Positions 1 through 7,090 of a stretch of DNA of 11,372 nucleotides are shown here, in pieces. The position numbers and the translations under genes are program-made. Source of the stretch: Gallionella sp. (GTDB lineage Bacteria > Pseudomonadota > Gammaproteobacteria > Burkholderiales > Gallionellaceae). Location of the stretch: contig JADGRM010000046.1 in assembly GCA_017880945.1 (NCBI GenBank), forward strand, positions 1-11,372, written 5' to 3'. Under the pieces are notes generated by a model. It saw nothing but the letters and a program-made list of their open reading frames with translations, made no database searches and was not told the DNA's origin. The number at the start of each line of letters is the position of its first letter. Within the stretch, counting starts at the first letter, position 1.

Positions 1-41
1 CTGGCTGCGAATCAGCAGGGCGATCTGTCCCACTGCGAGCT

Positions 42-530
42 TCAGTCGCGGAAGTTCTGATACTGCAACGGGAAGTCGGTGATGGTTTTCTTGACGAAGG
101 CGATGGCATTCTGCAGGTCGTCGCGGTTCTTGCCGGTGACACGCACGGTGTCGCCCTGGATGCTGGCCTGCACCTTCAACTTGCTGTCCTTGACGTGCTT
201 CACGATCTTCTTCGCCAACTCGATTTCAACGCCGACTTTCACTTCACAGCCGCGCTTGACCTTGTTGCCGCTGACTTTTTCGATCTTGTCGCTGATCTCC
301 AGGCACTTGATGTCCACGCCGCGCTTGGTCAGCTTGGCATTCAGGATGTCCTGCACCTGATCCAGTTGGAATTCATTGTCGGCCCAGACCGTGAGCTTGA
401 GTTCGGCTTGCTCCACGCGTGCATCCGAACCCTTGAAATCAAAGCGCGTGCTGACTTCCTTGTTGGTCTGCTCGATAGCGTTTTTGACTTCGGTCTTGTC
501 TACTTCTGAAACGATGTCGAAGGTTGGCAT
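42..530 (-). CDS. yajQ: YajQ family cyclic di-GMP/nucleotide-binding protein (UPF0234)
   Basis: The 162-aa product matches the YajQ family end to end. It opens MPTFDIVSEVDKTEV, has the TRFDFKGSDA segment near residues 28-37, and closes with the family-type FPLQYQNFRD tail. Family members are small cytosolic proteins of two related alpha/beta domains that bind RNA or nucleotides. A Xanthomonas member is reported to bind cyclic di-GMP and affect transcription; whether that holds here is unknown. The start at 530 is supported by AAGGAG at 538-543 (minus strand), 7 nt upstream. It is the last visible gene of the argD-to-yajQ run and lies 60 nt after ppnP, with a strong hairpin in the gap, so its expression may be partly separated from the genes upstream. 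The family assignment is secure; the cellular role is not. Confidence 0.93.
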   Translation of the reverse strand: MPTFDIVSEVDKTEVKNAIEQTNKEVSTRFDFKGSDARVEQAELKLTVWADNEFQLDQVQDILNAKLTKRGVDIKCLEISDKIEKVSGNKVKRGCEVKVGVEIELAKKIVKHVKDSKLKVQASIQGDTVRVTGKNRDDLQNAIAFVKKTITDFPLQYQNFRD

Positions 531-560
531 GGTGTGACTCCTTAATTCTTTGAGTTCAGC

Positions 561-584
561 CCCTCTCCCGCCAGCGGGAGAGGG
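561..584. repeat. Perfect 10-bp inverted repeat between ppnP and yajQ (REP-like palindrome)
   Basis: CCCTCTCCCG at 561-570 and CGGGAGAGGG at 575-584 are exact reverse complements around a 4-nt CCAG loop. The stem lies wholly between the ppnP stop and the yajQ Shine-Dalgarno. No T-run follows on the minus strand, so it is not a standard intrinsic terminator. GGGAGAGGG-type palindromes recur between genes in many proteobacterial genomes, so a dispersed REP-like element or an mRNA-stabilising hairpin is the likeliest reading. Copy number in this genome cannot be seen from one window. Confidence 0.7.
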
Positions 585-590
585 AAGGGT

Positions 591-902
591 TTAACCGAAA
601 CTGCAAACATAGTTGACTACTTCATTCGCTTCGATCACGAAGCGGCTGTTGGCGGCCACGGAGAACTTGTTGCCCGCTGCATAAGTCTTGAATTCCGGGT
701 CGTCGCCGATCTTCACGCGGCAGGTGCCGGAGGTGATTTCCATCAGCTCGGGCGTACTGACATTGAAGGTGAGCGTGCTGGGCAGGATCACGCCGACAGT
801 CTTGCGCGTGCCATCGGCAAACAGCACCGAGTGAGACACACACTTTCCGTCGAAGAACACATTGCCCTTTTTTACCACGCTGACGTTATCGAATTGCGAC
901 AT
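591..902 (-). CDS. ppnP: Pyrimidine/purine nucleoside phosphorylase PpnP (DUF1255, cupin fold)
   Basis: The 103-aa protein matches the YaiE/PpnP family (the E. coli protein is 94 aa). It is one small cupin barrel, with the family segments GNVFFDGKCVSHSV near the start, the ADGTRKTVGVILP block near 30-40, and a C-terminal VNYVCSF. PpnP enzymes phosphorolyse several nucleosides to the free base and ribose 1-phosphate in the cytosol. The frame is open 18 codons further upstream, but the start at 902 is preferred: AAAGGAAA lies about 6 nt upstream and the family N-terminus begins here. The ATG lies 1 nt after the TAG stop of the macro-domain gene, and its Shine-Dalgarno is inside that gene's last codons, so translational coupling is likely. 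Gene identity is confident; substrate range is inferred from the family. Confidence 0.92.
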   Translation of the reverse strand: MSQFDNVSVVKKGNVFFDGKCVSHSVLFADGTRKTVGVILPSTLTFNVSTPELMEITSGTCRVKIGDDPEFKTYAAGNKFSVAANSRFVIEANEVVNYVCSFG

Positions 903-903
903 G

Positions 904-1401
904 CTATTTCCTTTCAGTGGGTTCGTTGGCTTTGACGCCTTTTTGGTAAGTGACATAAATGTAAACAGGAATGCCGAGGTCGCCGAGCTGCTTCTCGATC
1001 AGCGGCTTTACTTCATCCCAATCCAGGCCCGTCATGCCGCAAGCCAATCGCGGCAAAGCAAGGCTGCTAACTTTTTCTTTCTGTACGAAATCGCGCAGCG
1101 CATGCAAGGAGTGATTTACGTGGTTGAGCTTGGCACTGCCGGGCTTGCTGCCGTGATCGTACGCGGCATCCTGCGTGAACAGATTGACGATGTAACGGCC
1201 ATCGGCACTCATCCATGACCACACCCCGCCCGACTTGGGATGCTTGGTCTGGCAGAAGTGGCGGAAATCCTTGTACATCGCAGGCATACGCTCGCGCAGT
1301 TGCAAGGCCAAGCCATGATGGAAATCATCGTTGGGCGCGACACCTTGCGCGATGGCTTTTGCACCGCTGAATAAAATGTCTCCGCTCAGTTCGTGAATCA
1401 C
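904..1401 (-). CDS. Macro-domain (ADP-ribose-binding) protein, ALC1/TARG1/DarG-like branch
   Basis: The 165-aa product is a single macro domain. Visible marks are the N-terminal HELSGDIL with the adenine-binding Asp8, HHGLALQLRERMP at about 28-40 where this branch has its loop 1, DGRYIVNLFTQ at 67-77, and SLALPRLACGMTGLDW at 113-128 for the phosphate/ribose loop. These features resemble the ALC1-like group that includes human TARG1 and bacterial DarG. Family members bind or remove ADP-ribose. The TARG1 catalytic lysine (its ITK motif) aligns with Gln77 here, and its aspartate (after GCGL) with Thr124, so TARG1-type chemistry is doubtful; simple binding or another hydrolase mechanism is possible. 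The start is GTG at 1401, 6 nt after the argG stop, with GGAAG and GGGG nearby upstream. No DarT-like toxin partner is adjacent. The domain call is firm, the reaction is unknown. Confidence 0.85.
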   Translation of the reverse strand: MIHELSGDILFSGAKAIAQGVAPNDDFHHGLALQLRERMPAMYKDFRHFCQTKHPKSGGVWSWMSADGRYIVNLFTQDAAYDHGSKPGSAKLNHVNHSLHALRDFVQKEKVSSLALPRLACGMTGLDWDEVKPLIEKQLGDLGIPVYIYVTYQKGVKANEPTERK

Positions 1402-1407
1402 GATCCC

Positions 1408-2634
1408 CTACTTCCTTTTGTGCAGATTTGCCGCGATGCGCAGACGCAACGCGTTCAGCTTGATGAAACCCGCCGCGTCCTTTTGGTCGTATGCGCCCTT
1501 GTCGTCCTCAAAGGTGGCGATGGTCGGGTCGAACAGCGAATCGGTCTTGGAGTCGCGTCCCACCACGATCACATTGCCCTTGTAAAGCTTGACGCGCACC
1601 CAGCCGTTGACGGTCTGCTGGGTATGGTCAATCAGGGTTTGCAGCGCGCGGCGTTCCGGCGACCACCAATAGCCGTTGTAGATCATCGACGCGTAACGCG
1701 GCATCAGGTCGTCTTTCAGATGCGCCACTTCGCGGTCCAGCGTGATGGATTCGATGGCCCGGTGCGCCTTGAGCATGATCGTGCCTCCCGGTGTTTCGTA
1801 ACAGCCGCGCGACTTCATACCGACGTAGCGGTTCTCCACCAGATCGAGGCGGCCGATGCCGTGCTTGCCGCCCAATTCATTCAGCTTGGTCAGCACTTGT
1901 GCCGGAGTCATCTTTGTTCCATTCAGCGCCATGATATCGCCATTGGCGAATGCGATGTCCAGATATTCTGCGGCATCCGGTGCCTTCTCCGGCGACACGG
2001 TCCAGCGCCACATGGATTCTTCGGCTTCGGCGGCGGGGTCTTCCAGATGACGGCCTTCGAAAGAGATGTGCAGCAGGTTCGCATCCATCGAATACGGCGA
2101 GCCTCCTTGCTTGTGTTTCATTTCGATTGGAATGCCGGCCTTTTCGGCATAGGCCATCAGTTTTTCGCGCGACAGCAGATCCCATTCGCGCCAGGGCGCG
2201 ATGACCTTGATGTTCGGGTTCAGCGCATAGGCACCAAGTTCGAAACGCACCTGGTCGTTGCCCTTGCCGGTCGCGCCGTGCGAAATGGCCTGCGCGCCGG
2301 TCATTGCGGCGATCTCGATCAGACGCTTGGCGATCAGCGGGCGCGCGATCGAGGTGCCGAGCAGATATTCTCCTTCATACACAGTGTTGGCGCGGAACAT
2401 CGGGAACACGAAATCGCGCACGAATTCCTCGCGCATATCATCGATGAAAATATTTTCCGGCTTGATGCCCATTTTCAGCGCCTTGGCACGGGCCGGTTCC
2501 AGCTCCTCACCCTGGCCGATGTCAGCGGTGAAGGTGACGACTTCGCATTGGTAGGTGTCCTGCAACCATTTGAGGATCACCGAGGTATCCAAGCCGCCGG
2601 AGTAAGCGAGTACGACTTTTTTGATGTCAGACAT
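1408..2634 (-). CDS. argG: Argininosuccinate synthase
   Basis: The 408-aa enzyme joins citrulline and aspartate using ATP to form argininosuccinate, the penultimate step of arginine synthesis, in the cytosol. The N-terminal ATP pyrophosphatase P-loop AYSGGLDTS is at residues 9-17. Later family segments include SHGATGKGNDQVRFE, the KHKQGGSPYSMDANLLHISFE region (part of it) and SRGCYETPGGTIM. Length fits the roughly 400-aa class of the family. An open frame extends 9 codons upstream, but the start at 2634 has GGGAAG 7 nt upstream and gives the usual MSDIKKVVLAYSGG opening. It lies 55 nt after argF and 6 nt before the macro-domain gene, within one minus-strand transcription unit. Confidence 0.98.
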   Translation of the reverse strand: MSDIKKVVLAYSGGLDTSVILKWLQDTYQCEVVTFTADIGQGEELEPARAKALKMGIKPENIFIDDMREEFVRDFVFPMFRANTVYEGEYLLGTSIARPLIAKRLIEIAAMTGAQAISHGATGKGNDQVRFELGAYALNPNIKVIAPWREWDLLSREKLMAYAEKAGIPIEMKHKQGGSPYSMDANLLHISFEGRHLEDPAAEAEESMWRWTVSPEKAPDAAEYLDIAFANGDIMALNGTKMTPAQVLTKLNELGGKHGIGRLDLVENRYVGMKSRGCYETPGGTIMLKAHRAIESITLDREVAHLKDDLMPRYASMIYNGYWWSPERRALQTLIDHTQQTVNGWVRVKLYKGNVIVVGRDSKTDSLFDPTIATFEDDKGAYDQKDAAGFIKLNALRLRIAANLHKRK

Positions 2635-2667
2635 TAGATTTCTTCCCGATAAAATTATCATAGGTAG

Positions 2668-2684
2668 GGCGGGCTGAGCCCGCC
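2668..2684. repeat. GC-rich hairpin between argF and argG
   Basis: GGCGGGC at 2668-2674 and GCCCGCC at 2678-2684 form a perfect 7-bp stem around TGA. It fills much of the 55-nt gap between argF and argG. No T-run follows on the minus strand, so read-through into argG is expected. Flanked by TAGG on the plus strand, it resembles the dispersed GTAGGGCGGGC-type intergenic repeats of proteobacteria. It may instead act as an mRNA processing or stability element. Confidence 0.6.
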
Positions 2685-2689
2685 ACGGC

Positions 2690-3643
2690 TCATTCCGATA
2701 TTTTGCCCAGTAGCAAGTATTCCATCAGCGCCTTTTGTACGTGCAAGCGATTCTCCGCTTCATCCCACACCACGCTTTGCGGGCCGTCCATCACGCCGGC
2801 GGAGACTTCCTCGCCGCGATGCGCCGGCAGACAGTGCATGAACAGCGCATTTTTTGCGGCGACGCGCATCATGTCCTCATCCACTTGCCAGTCGGCAAAG
2901 TCTTTCATGCGTTCTTCGTTTTCCGCCTCGAAGCCCATGCTGGTCCATACGTCGGTGGTCACCAGATCGGCGCCGCTTGCGGCCTCCATCGGGTCGGTGA
3001 ATTCCTCGTAGTGATCCTCGCCGAATAATCCGGCGCGTTCCGGCTCGACTTCATAGCCGGGAGGGGTCGACACATGCACGTTGAAATCGAGTATTTCAGC
3101 GGCCTGCAGCCAGGTGTTGCACACGTTGTTGGAATCGCCGATCCATGCCACGGTCTTGCCTTGTATCGAGCCGCGCTGCTCGATGAAGGTGTAGATGTCG
3201 GCGAGGATCTGGCACGGGTGGTATTCGTTGGTCAGGCCGTTGATCACCGGTACGCGCGAATGCGCGGCAAAGCGCTCAATGATGGATTGCTCGAAGGTGC
3301 GGATCATTACGATGTCGCTCATGCGCGAAATGACTTGTCCGGCATCTTCCACCGGTTCGCCGCGACCCAATTGCGAATCGCGCGTGTTCAGGTAGATCGC
3401 CGAACCGCCCAGTTGTTGCATGCCGGCTTCGAAAGACAGGCGCGTGCGCGTGCTGGCTTTCTCGAAGATCATCACCAGCGTGCGGTCGGTCAGCGGCCAA
3501 TACTGTTGATAGGATTTGAATTTTTGCTTGATGACGCGGGTGCGTTCGAACAGATATTCAAACTCCTCACGGGTGAAATCCTTGAACTGTAAAAAGTGTT
3601 TTACCGGTGCAGGTTGCTTTATTGACATGGGCTGGGCTGACAT
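2690..3643 (-). CDS. argF: Ornithine carbamoyltransferase
   Basis: The 317-aa enzyme transfers a carbamoyl group from carbamoyl phosphate to ornithine to give citrulline. The carbamoyl-phosphate-binding motif STRTR is at residues 64-68, HPCQ at 142-145, DVWTSMG at 231-237 and the ornithine-side HCLPAHRGEEV at 270-280, all intact and in the expected order. Length is normal for the family. Two starts are possible, at 3643 and 3628. 3643 is preferred because AGGT lies about 9 nt upstream, right after the argD stop, whereas nothing like a ribosome site precedes 3628. It follows argD by 13 nt and precedes argG, so three consecutive arginine genes are co-transcribed. Confidence 0.97.
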   Translation of the reverse strand: MSAQPMSIKQPAPVKHFLQFKDFTREEFEYLFERTRVIKQKFKSYQQYWPLTDRTLVMIFEKASTRTRLSFEAGMQQLGGSAIYLNTRDSQLGRGEPVEDAGQVISRMSDIVMIRTFEQSIIERFAAHSRVPVINGLTNEYHPCQILADIYTFIEQRGSIQGKTVAWIGDSNNVCNTWLQAAEILDFNVHVSTPPGYEVEPERAGLFGEDHYEEFTDPMEAASGADLVTTDVWTSMGFEAENEERMKDFADWQVDEDMMRVAAKNALFMHCLPAHRGEEVSAGVMDGPQSVVWDEAENRLHVQKALMEYLLLGKISE

Positions 3644-3656
3644 GGCTCGATACCTA

Positions 3657-4829
3657 TCAGGATTGCAAAAATTCTTTTATCAGCGGGCACAGGATATCCA
3701 GCAGCTGTTGCGCTTCGTCTTGCGACATGACCAGCGGCGGCAATAACCGGATCACGCTGTCTGCGGTGACATTGGTCAGCAGTCCTTTGGCGAGGGCCAG
3801 TTTGACCAGGTCGCCACAGGGCCGGTCGAGTTCGATGCCGATCATCAGCCCCTGGCCGCGAATCTCCTTGACGCCGTTCACGCCTTGCAAGGCGGTGGCG
3901 AAACCCTGTTGAAGAAATTTGCCGAGACTGTCGGCGTGCGCCAGCAATTTGTCCTGTTCCAGAATATTCAGCGTGGTCAGACCTGCTGTGCAAGCCAGCG
4001 GGTTGCCGCCAAACGTCGAGCCATGGTTGCCGGGCTGGAAGATCCCGGCTGCCTTGCCAGCAGTGATGCATGTGCCGATAGGCACACCCGAGCCCAAGCC
4101 CTTGGCGAGCGTCATCACGTCCGGCAAGATGCCGGTATGCTGATAGGCGAACCACTTGCCGGTGCGGCCGATGCCGCATTGCACTTCGTCCAGCATCAGC
4201 AGCCAGTTTTGTTCATTACAGAGCTGCCGCAGTTGTTGGAGGTAATGGATGTCCAGTGTGCGTATGCCGCCTTCGCCCTGTATCGGTTCGACGAACACCG
4301 CAACCACATTGCTGTTGTGTTGAGCAACGTGACGGATCGCCTCCAGGTCGTCGTAAGGCACGCGCACAAAGCCGCTGACCAGCGGCTCGAAACCGGCTTG
4401 TACCTTGCGGTTGCCGGTGGCGGAAAGGGTTGCCAGCGTGCGTCCGTGGAATGCCTTTTCCATCACGATGATGGCGGGGGCTTCGATGCCCTGCCGATGT
4501 CCGTACATCCGCGCCAATTTGATCGCCGCTTCATTCGCTTCGCAGCCGGAGTTGCAGAAGAACACTTCCTGCATATTGGCCAGGCTGCACAGCTTGTCGG
4601 CGAGCAGTTCCTGTCCGTTCACCTGATAGACGTTGGAGCAGTGGATCAATTTGCCGATCTGCTCATTGAGTGCCGCAGTGAAGCGAGGATGCGCATGACC
4701 CAAGGTGTTCACGGCAATGCCGGCCAAGCCGTCCAGATAACGCTTGCCTTCGGTATCCCACAGCCACGCGCCTTCACCGCGCACGAAAGCGACGGGAAGC
4801 CGAGCATAAGTGTTCATTACATGTGACAT
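3657..4829 (-). CDS. argD: Acetylornithine aminotransferase (aspartate aminotransferase family)
   Basis: The 390-aa protein is a class III PLP-dependent aminotransferase. It swaps an amino group between glutamate and N-acetylglutamate semialdehyde to make N-acetylornithine. Visible marks are NSGCEANEAAIKLAR around 93-107, the KAFHGRTLATLSATG block around 125-139, EPIQGEGG at 181-188, the PLP-ring Asp214 in LDEVQCG, and the Schiff-base Lys243 in TLAKGLGSG. Members often also serve as succinyldiaminopimelate aminotransferase, so a lysine-pathway role is possible. The start at 4829 and an alternative at 4817 both lack a clear Shine-Dalgarno. A perfect 7-bp hairpin ends 9 nt before the 4829 start, which may affect translation. 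It is the first gene of the minus-strand arginine run. Confidence 0.95.
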   Translation of the reverse strand: MSHVMNTYARLPVAFVRGEGAWLWDTEGKRYLDGLAGIAVNTLGHAHPRFTAALNEQIGKLIHCSNVYQVNGQELLADKLCSLANMQEVFFCNSGCEANEAAIKLARMYGHRQGIEAPAIIVMEKAFHGRTLATLSATGNRKVQAGFEPLVSGFVRVPYDDLEAIRHVAQHNSNVVAVFVEPIQGEGGIRTLDIHYLQQLRQLCNEQNWLLMLDEVQCGIGRTGKWFAYQHTGILPDVMTLAKGLGSGVPIGTCITAGKAAGIFQPGNHGSTFGGNPLACTAGLTTLNILEQDKLLAHADSLGKFLQQGFATALQGVNGVKEIRGQGLMIGIELDRPCGDLVKLALAKGLLTNVTADSVIRLLPPLVMSQDEAQQLLDILCPLIKEFLQS

Positions 4830-4838
4830 AAAATAATG

Positions 4839-4857
4839 ACGGCGGACCAGCCGCCGT
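4839..4857 (-). promoter_or_regulatory. Hairpin in the argD leader
   Basis: ACGGCGG at 4839-4845 and CCGCCGT at 4851-4857 form a perfect 7-bp stem with a 5-nt loop. On the minus strand the stem is followed by CATTATTTT and then the argD ATG at 4829. The stem therefore occupies the place where a Shine-Dalgarno would normally be, and the T-rich tail gives it a weak terminator look. A role in attenuation or translation control of the arginine genes is an inference. A REP-like or accidental hairpin is the alternative. Confidence 0.5.
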
Positions 4858-4933
4858 TCAGTTATAAATCAAGGGGCGTATATTGAGCTAAATAACCCCT
4901 ACCACGCAAGAAAAATTAGTCCTGCAAAGCAAA
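4858..4933. other. argD upstream leader, promoter not resolved
   Basis: This AT-rich stretch between the rpsT terminator and the argD leader hairpin should hold the promoter of the arginine operon. On the minus strand TTGCGT followed by TCAATA/CAATAT 17-18 nt later, and a separate TATAAC, are the only candidates, and each lacks a good partner box. AGGGG (4872-4876) and CCCCT (4896-4900) form a weak 5-bp dyad. No convincing ArgR box was recognised. Confidence 0.35.
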
Positions 4934-4957
4934 CAAGCCGACATCGCTGTCGGCTTG
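4934..4957 (-). terminator. Terminator downstream of rpsT
   Basis: CAAGCCGACA at 4934-4943 and TGTCGGCTTG at 4948-4957 form a perfect 10-bp stem with a 4-nt loop, 29 nt past the rpsT stop. On the minus strand it is followed by TTTGCTTTGC, a broken T-rich tail, so it fits a Rho-independent terminator of moderate strength. Confidence 0.8.
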
Positions 4958-4985
4958 GTCGCGGTGAATCAAAACGCCGGGGCGA

Positions 4986-5249
4986 TTACGCCATTGCCTT
5001 GATAGCCGCAGATAGACGGCTCTTGTGGCGAGCAGCCTTGTTCTTGTGGATGATCTTCTTGTCCGCGATGCTGTCCACAGCGCTCACGGAATTTTTGTAT
5101 ACAGCTTGGGCAGCGGTCTTGTCACCGGCTTCAATCGCCTTGATGACCTTCTTCACCGCAGTGCGCAATTCAGAGCGCAAGCTGCTGTTGTGGGCATTCT
5201 GTTTTACTGCTTGACGGGCACGTTTCCGAGCTTGTGCGCTATTTGCCAT
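4986..5249 (-). CDS. rpsT: 30S ribosomal protein S20
   Basis: The 87-aa, strongly basic protein is S20, which binds 16S rRNA early in small-subunit assembly. It opens MANSAQARKRARQ and continues with the QNAHNSSLRSELRTAVKKV helix; DKKIIHKNKAARHKSRLS lies near the end, all family hallmarks. Length matches the family. The start at 5249 is fixed by AAGGAG about 6 nt upstream. It is monocistronic, with its own promoter (5288-5316) and a terminator hairpin, and diverges from murJ. In E. coli S20 represses its own translation; no such structure is claimed here. Confidence 0.98.
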   Translation of the reverse strand: MANSAQARKRARQAVKQNAHNSSLRSELRTAVKKVIKAIEAGDKTAAQAVYKNSVSAVDSIADKKIIHKNKAARHKSRLSAAIKAMA

Positions 5250-5287
5250 GACTACTCCTTGAAAATTCGGTACGACGAGAGGCGCGC

Positions 5288-5316
5288 ATTCTAGTGACTC
5301 ACGCCTATTTTTGCAA
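5288..5316 (-). promoter_or_regulatory. Sigma70-type promoter of rpsT
   Basis: On the minus strand TTGCAA (5311-5316) is followed after exactly 17 nt by TAGAAT (5288-5293). Both boxes are close to consensus. Transcription would begin near 5281, giving a leader of roughly 30 nt with the AAGGAG site of rpsT. Confidence 0.8.
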
Positions 5317-5361
5317 ATCTTTTTACGGTTATGCTGCTTGGCCGGGCTGAAGCATCGCCAG

Positions 5362-5370
5362 TGTTATGAT
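5362..5370 (+). promoter_or_regulatory. Extended -10 promoter candidate of murJ
   Basis: TGTTATGAT is an extended -10 element (TG, one base, then TATGAT at 5365-5370). No good -35 box is seen 16-18 nt upstream, as is usual for extended -10 promoters. Transcription would start near 5377, about 28 nt before the murJ ATG. Confidence 0.5.
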
Positions 5371-5404
5371 ACGCAACGTTTTAAATCCCATGCTTTGATG
5401 CCGT

Positions 5405-6943
5405 ATGAACCTACTTAAATCACTGGCCACGATCAGCGGCTTGACCCTTGTTTCGCGCATCCTCGCCTTTGTGCGCGACGTGCTGATTGCCAGGATATTC
5501 GGCGCGGGCATGGCAACAGATGCTTTCTTTGTGGCTTTCAAACTGCCCAATCTGCTGCGCCGACTGTTCGCCGAGGGGGCGTTTTCGCAGGCGTTCGTGC
5601 CTATCTTCGGCGAATACAAGAACCGGCGCGGGCATGAAGAAACCCAATTGCTGGTCGATCACGTCACCACGATGCTGGCGATCATCCTGTTCGTGGTGAC
5701 GCTGATCGGCATCATCGCCGCGCCGATCTTGGTGTATATCAGCGCGCCCGGCTTCCTCAAGGATGCCGCGAAGTTCGACCTCACCGTGCAATTGCTGCGC
5801 ATCACCTCGCCGTATATTTTCTTTATCTCGCTGGTGGCGGTGGCGGCGGGCATCCTCAACACTTACAACAAATTCTGGGTGCCGGCCTTCGCGCCTATTC
5901 TGCTCAACCTCTGCTTCATCGGCGGCGCGCTGTGGCTGGCGCCGTACTGCGATCCGCCGATCATGGCACTGGCCTGGGCGGTGTTCGTTGCGGGCTTTGT
6001 GCAACTGGCGTTCCAGGTTCCGTTCCTGAAAAAAATCGGCATGTTGCCCAGCATTCGTTTTAATTGGAACGACGCAGGCATGTGGCGCGTCATCAAACAG
6101 ATGGGCCCGGCCGTGTTCGGCGTTTCCATCGGCCAGATCAGCCTGATCATCAACACCATCTTTGCCTCGTTTCTGGTGGCGGGCAGCGTGTCCTGGCTGT
6201 ATTACGCGGATCGGCTGATGGAATTTCCTTCCGGCATGCTGGGCGCAGCACTGGGTACGATTCTTTTGCCCTCGCTATCCAAATGCTATGCGAGCAACAA
6301 CACGGCGGAATATTCCAGGCTGCTGGATTGGGGCTTGCGCTTGACCATCATGTTGACGCTGCCCGCCGCGTTGGCCCTGGGTATGATTGCCGTGCCGTTG
6401 CTGGCGACCTTCTTTCAGCACGGCGCGTTTGCCGCGCACGATGTATTGATGACGAGCCGGGCGTTGATCGGCTACAGCGTCGGGCTGATCGGACTGATAC
6501 TGGTGAAGATACTCGCGCCGGGTTTCTATGCGCGGCAGGACATCAGGACGCCGGTGAAGATCGGCATCGTTACGTTGTTGGCGACCCAGGCGATGAATGC
6601 GCTGTTCATTGGCTGGATACAACATGCCGGACTGGCCTTGTCGATCGGTTTGGGCGCGTGCCTGAACTCCGCGATCCTGTTTTATTATCTGCGCAAACAT
6701 GGCATCTACCAACCCGAACCGGGCTGGGGAAAGTTCTTTGCCAAGATAGCCATCGCCGTGCTGGCCTTGGCGCTGACGCTGTGGTTCGGCATGGGCACCG
6801 AACAAAGCTGGCTGATCGGCTCAGGCTGGTCGCGCATCCTGCGCTTGTCCGCGCTGGTTGCCGGAGGGGTCGTCGTTTACTTTGCCGTGCTGGCCGCGCT
6901 GGGATTTCGGCCCAAGGATTTTTCCAAACGCGGCGTCGCCTGA
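5405..6943 (+). CDS. murJ: Lipid II flippase MurJ (MviN, MOP superfamily)
   Basis: The 512-aa polytopic inner-membrane protein moves the peptidoglycan precursor lipid II from the cytoplasmic to the periplasmic face. It aligns with E. coli MurJ from the first residue (MNLLKSLATISGLTLVSR). The essential residues known from E. coli are all present: Arg18, Arg24, Asp39, Arg52, Arg270 and Glu273, the last two in YYADRLMEFPSG. Many hydrophobic segments run through the sequence, as expected for 14 membrane spans. The start at 5405 matches the family N-terminus although the ribosome site is weak. It diverges from rpsT. A CTGATC/GATCAG 6-bp dyad (6940-6958) overlaps the stop and is at best a weak terminator. 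Confidence 0.97.
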   Translation: MNLLKSLATISGLTLVSRILAFVRDVLIARIFGAGMATDAFFVAFKLPNLLRRLFAEGAFSQAFVPIFGEYKNRRGHEETQLLVDHVTTMLAIILFVVTLIGIIAAPILVYISAPGFLKDAAKFDLTVQLLRITSPYIFFISLVAVAAGILNTYNKFWVPAFAPILLNLCFIGGALWLAPYCDPPIMALAWAVFVAGFVQLAFQVPFLKKIGMLPSIRFNWNDAGMWRVIKQMGPAVFGVSIGQISLIINTIFASFLVAGSVSWLYYADRLMEFPSGMLGAALGTILLPSLSKCYASNNTAEYSRLLDWGLRLTIMLTLPAALALGMIAVPLLATFFQHGAFAAHDVLMTSRALIGYSVGLIGLILVKILAPGFYARQDIRTPVKIGIVTLLATQAMNALFIGWIQHAGLALSIGLGACLNSAILFYYLRKHGIYQPEPGWGKFFAKIAIAVLALALTLWFGMGTEQSWLIGSGWSRILRLSALVAGGVVVYFAVLAALGFRPKDFSKRGVA

Positions 6944-7090
6944 TCACGGGACGATCAGTCATTCCTGTTTTGCAACTACCGGTCGCACTTGCGGGGGATG
7001 TTGTGGTATTTGAGATTAGAAGAATGGGATGAAAAGGCCAACAGATGCTGACCCACTGTAGCTGATTATTTTTGTGCGTACACGTTAATT
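6944..7090. other. murJ / cNMP-domain gene convergent intergenic region
   Basis: These 147 nt separate two convergent genes. Apart from the weak CTGATC/GATCAG dyad at its left edge, no strong terminator, promoter or gene was seen. A 17-codon plus-strand frame beginning near 6998 has GGGGG directly against its ATG and no protein-like features. Confidence 0.4.

Noticed and set aside
1..60. A plus-strand frame open from base 1 to TGA at 58-60, which could be the C-terminus of a gene converging on yajQ.
   Set aside because: Only 19 codons are visible, it overlaps the yajQ end by 19 nt, and no family can be recognised, so it is not annotated.
1393..2637. Long 414-codon plus-strand open frame.
   Set aside because: It is the antisense shadow of argG; the minus strand has intact argininosuccinate synthase motifs, and the plus-strand translation is low-complexity and rich in His, Arg and Gln.
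2648..2659. GATAA/TTATC dyad and TGATAAT just upstream of argG, possibly an internal promoter.
   Set aside because: No matching -35 box at 16-18 nt, and the stem is too short with a 2-nt loop.
3885..4826. 313-codon plus-strand open frame.
   Set aside because: Antisense shadow of argD, which has all PLP aminotransferase motifs.
6064..7032. 322-codon plus-strand frame overlapping murJ.
   Set aside because: Out-of-frame shadow of murJ; composition is Arg/Gly/Asp-rich with no domain features, and it has no ribosome site.
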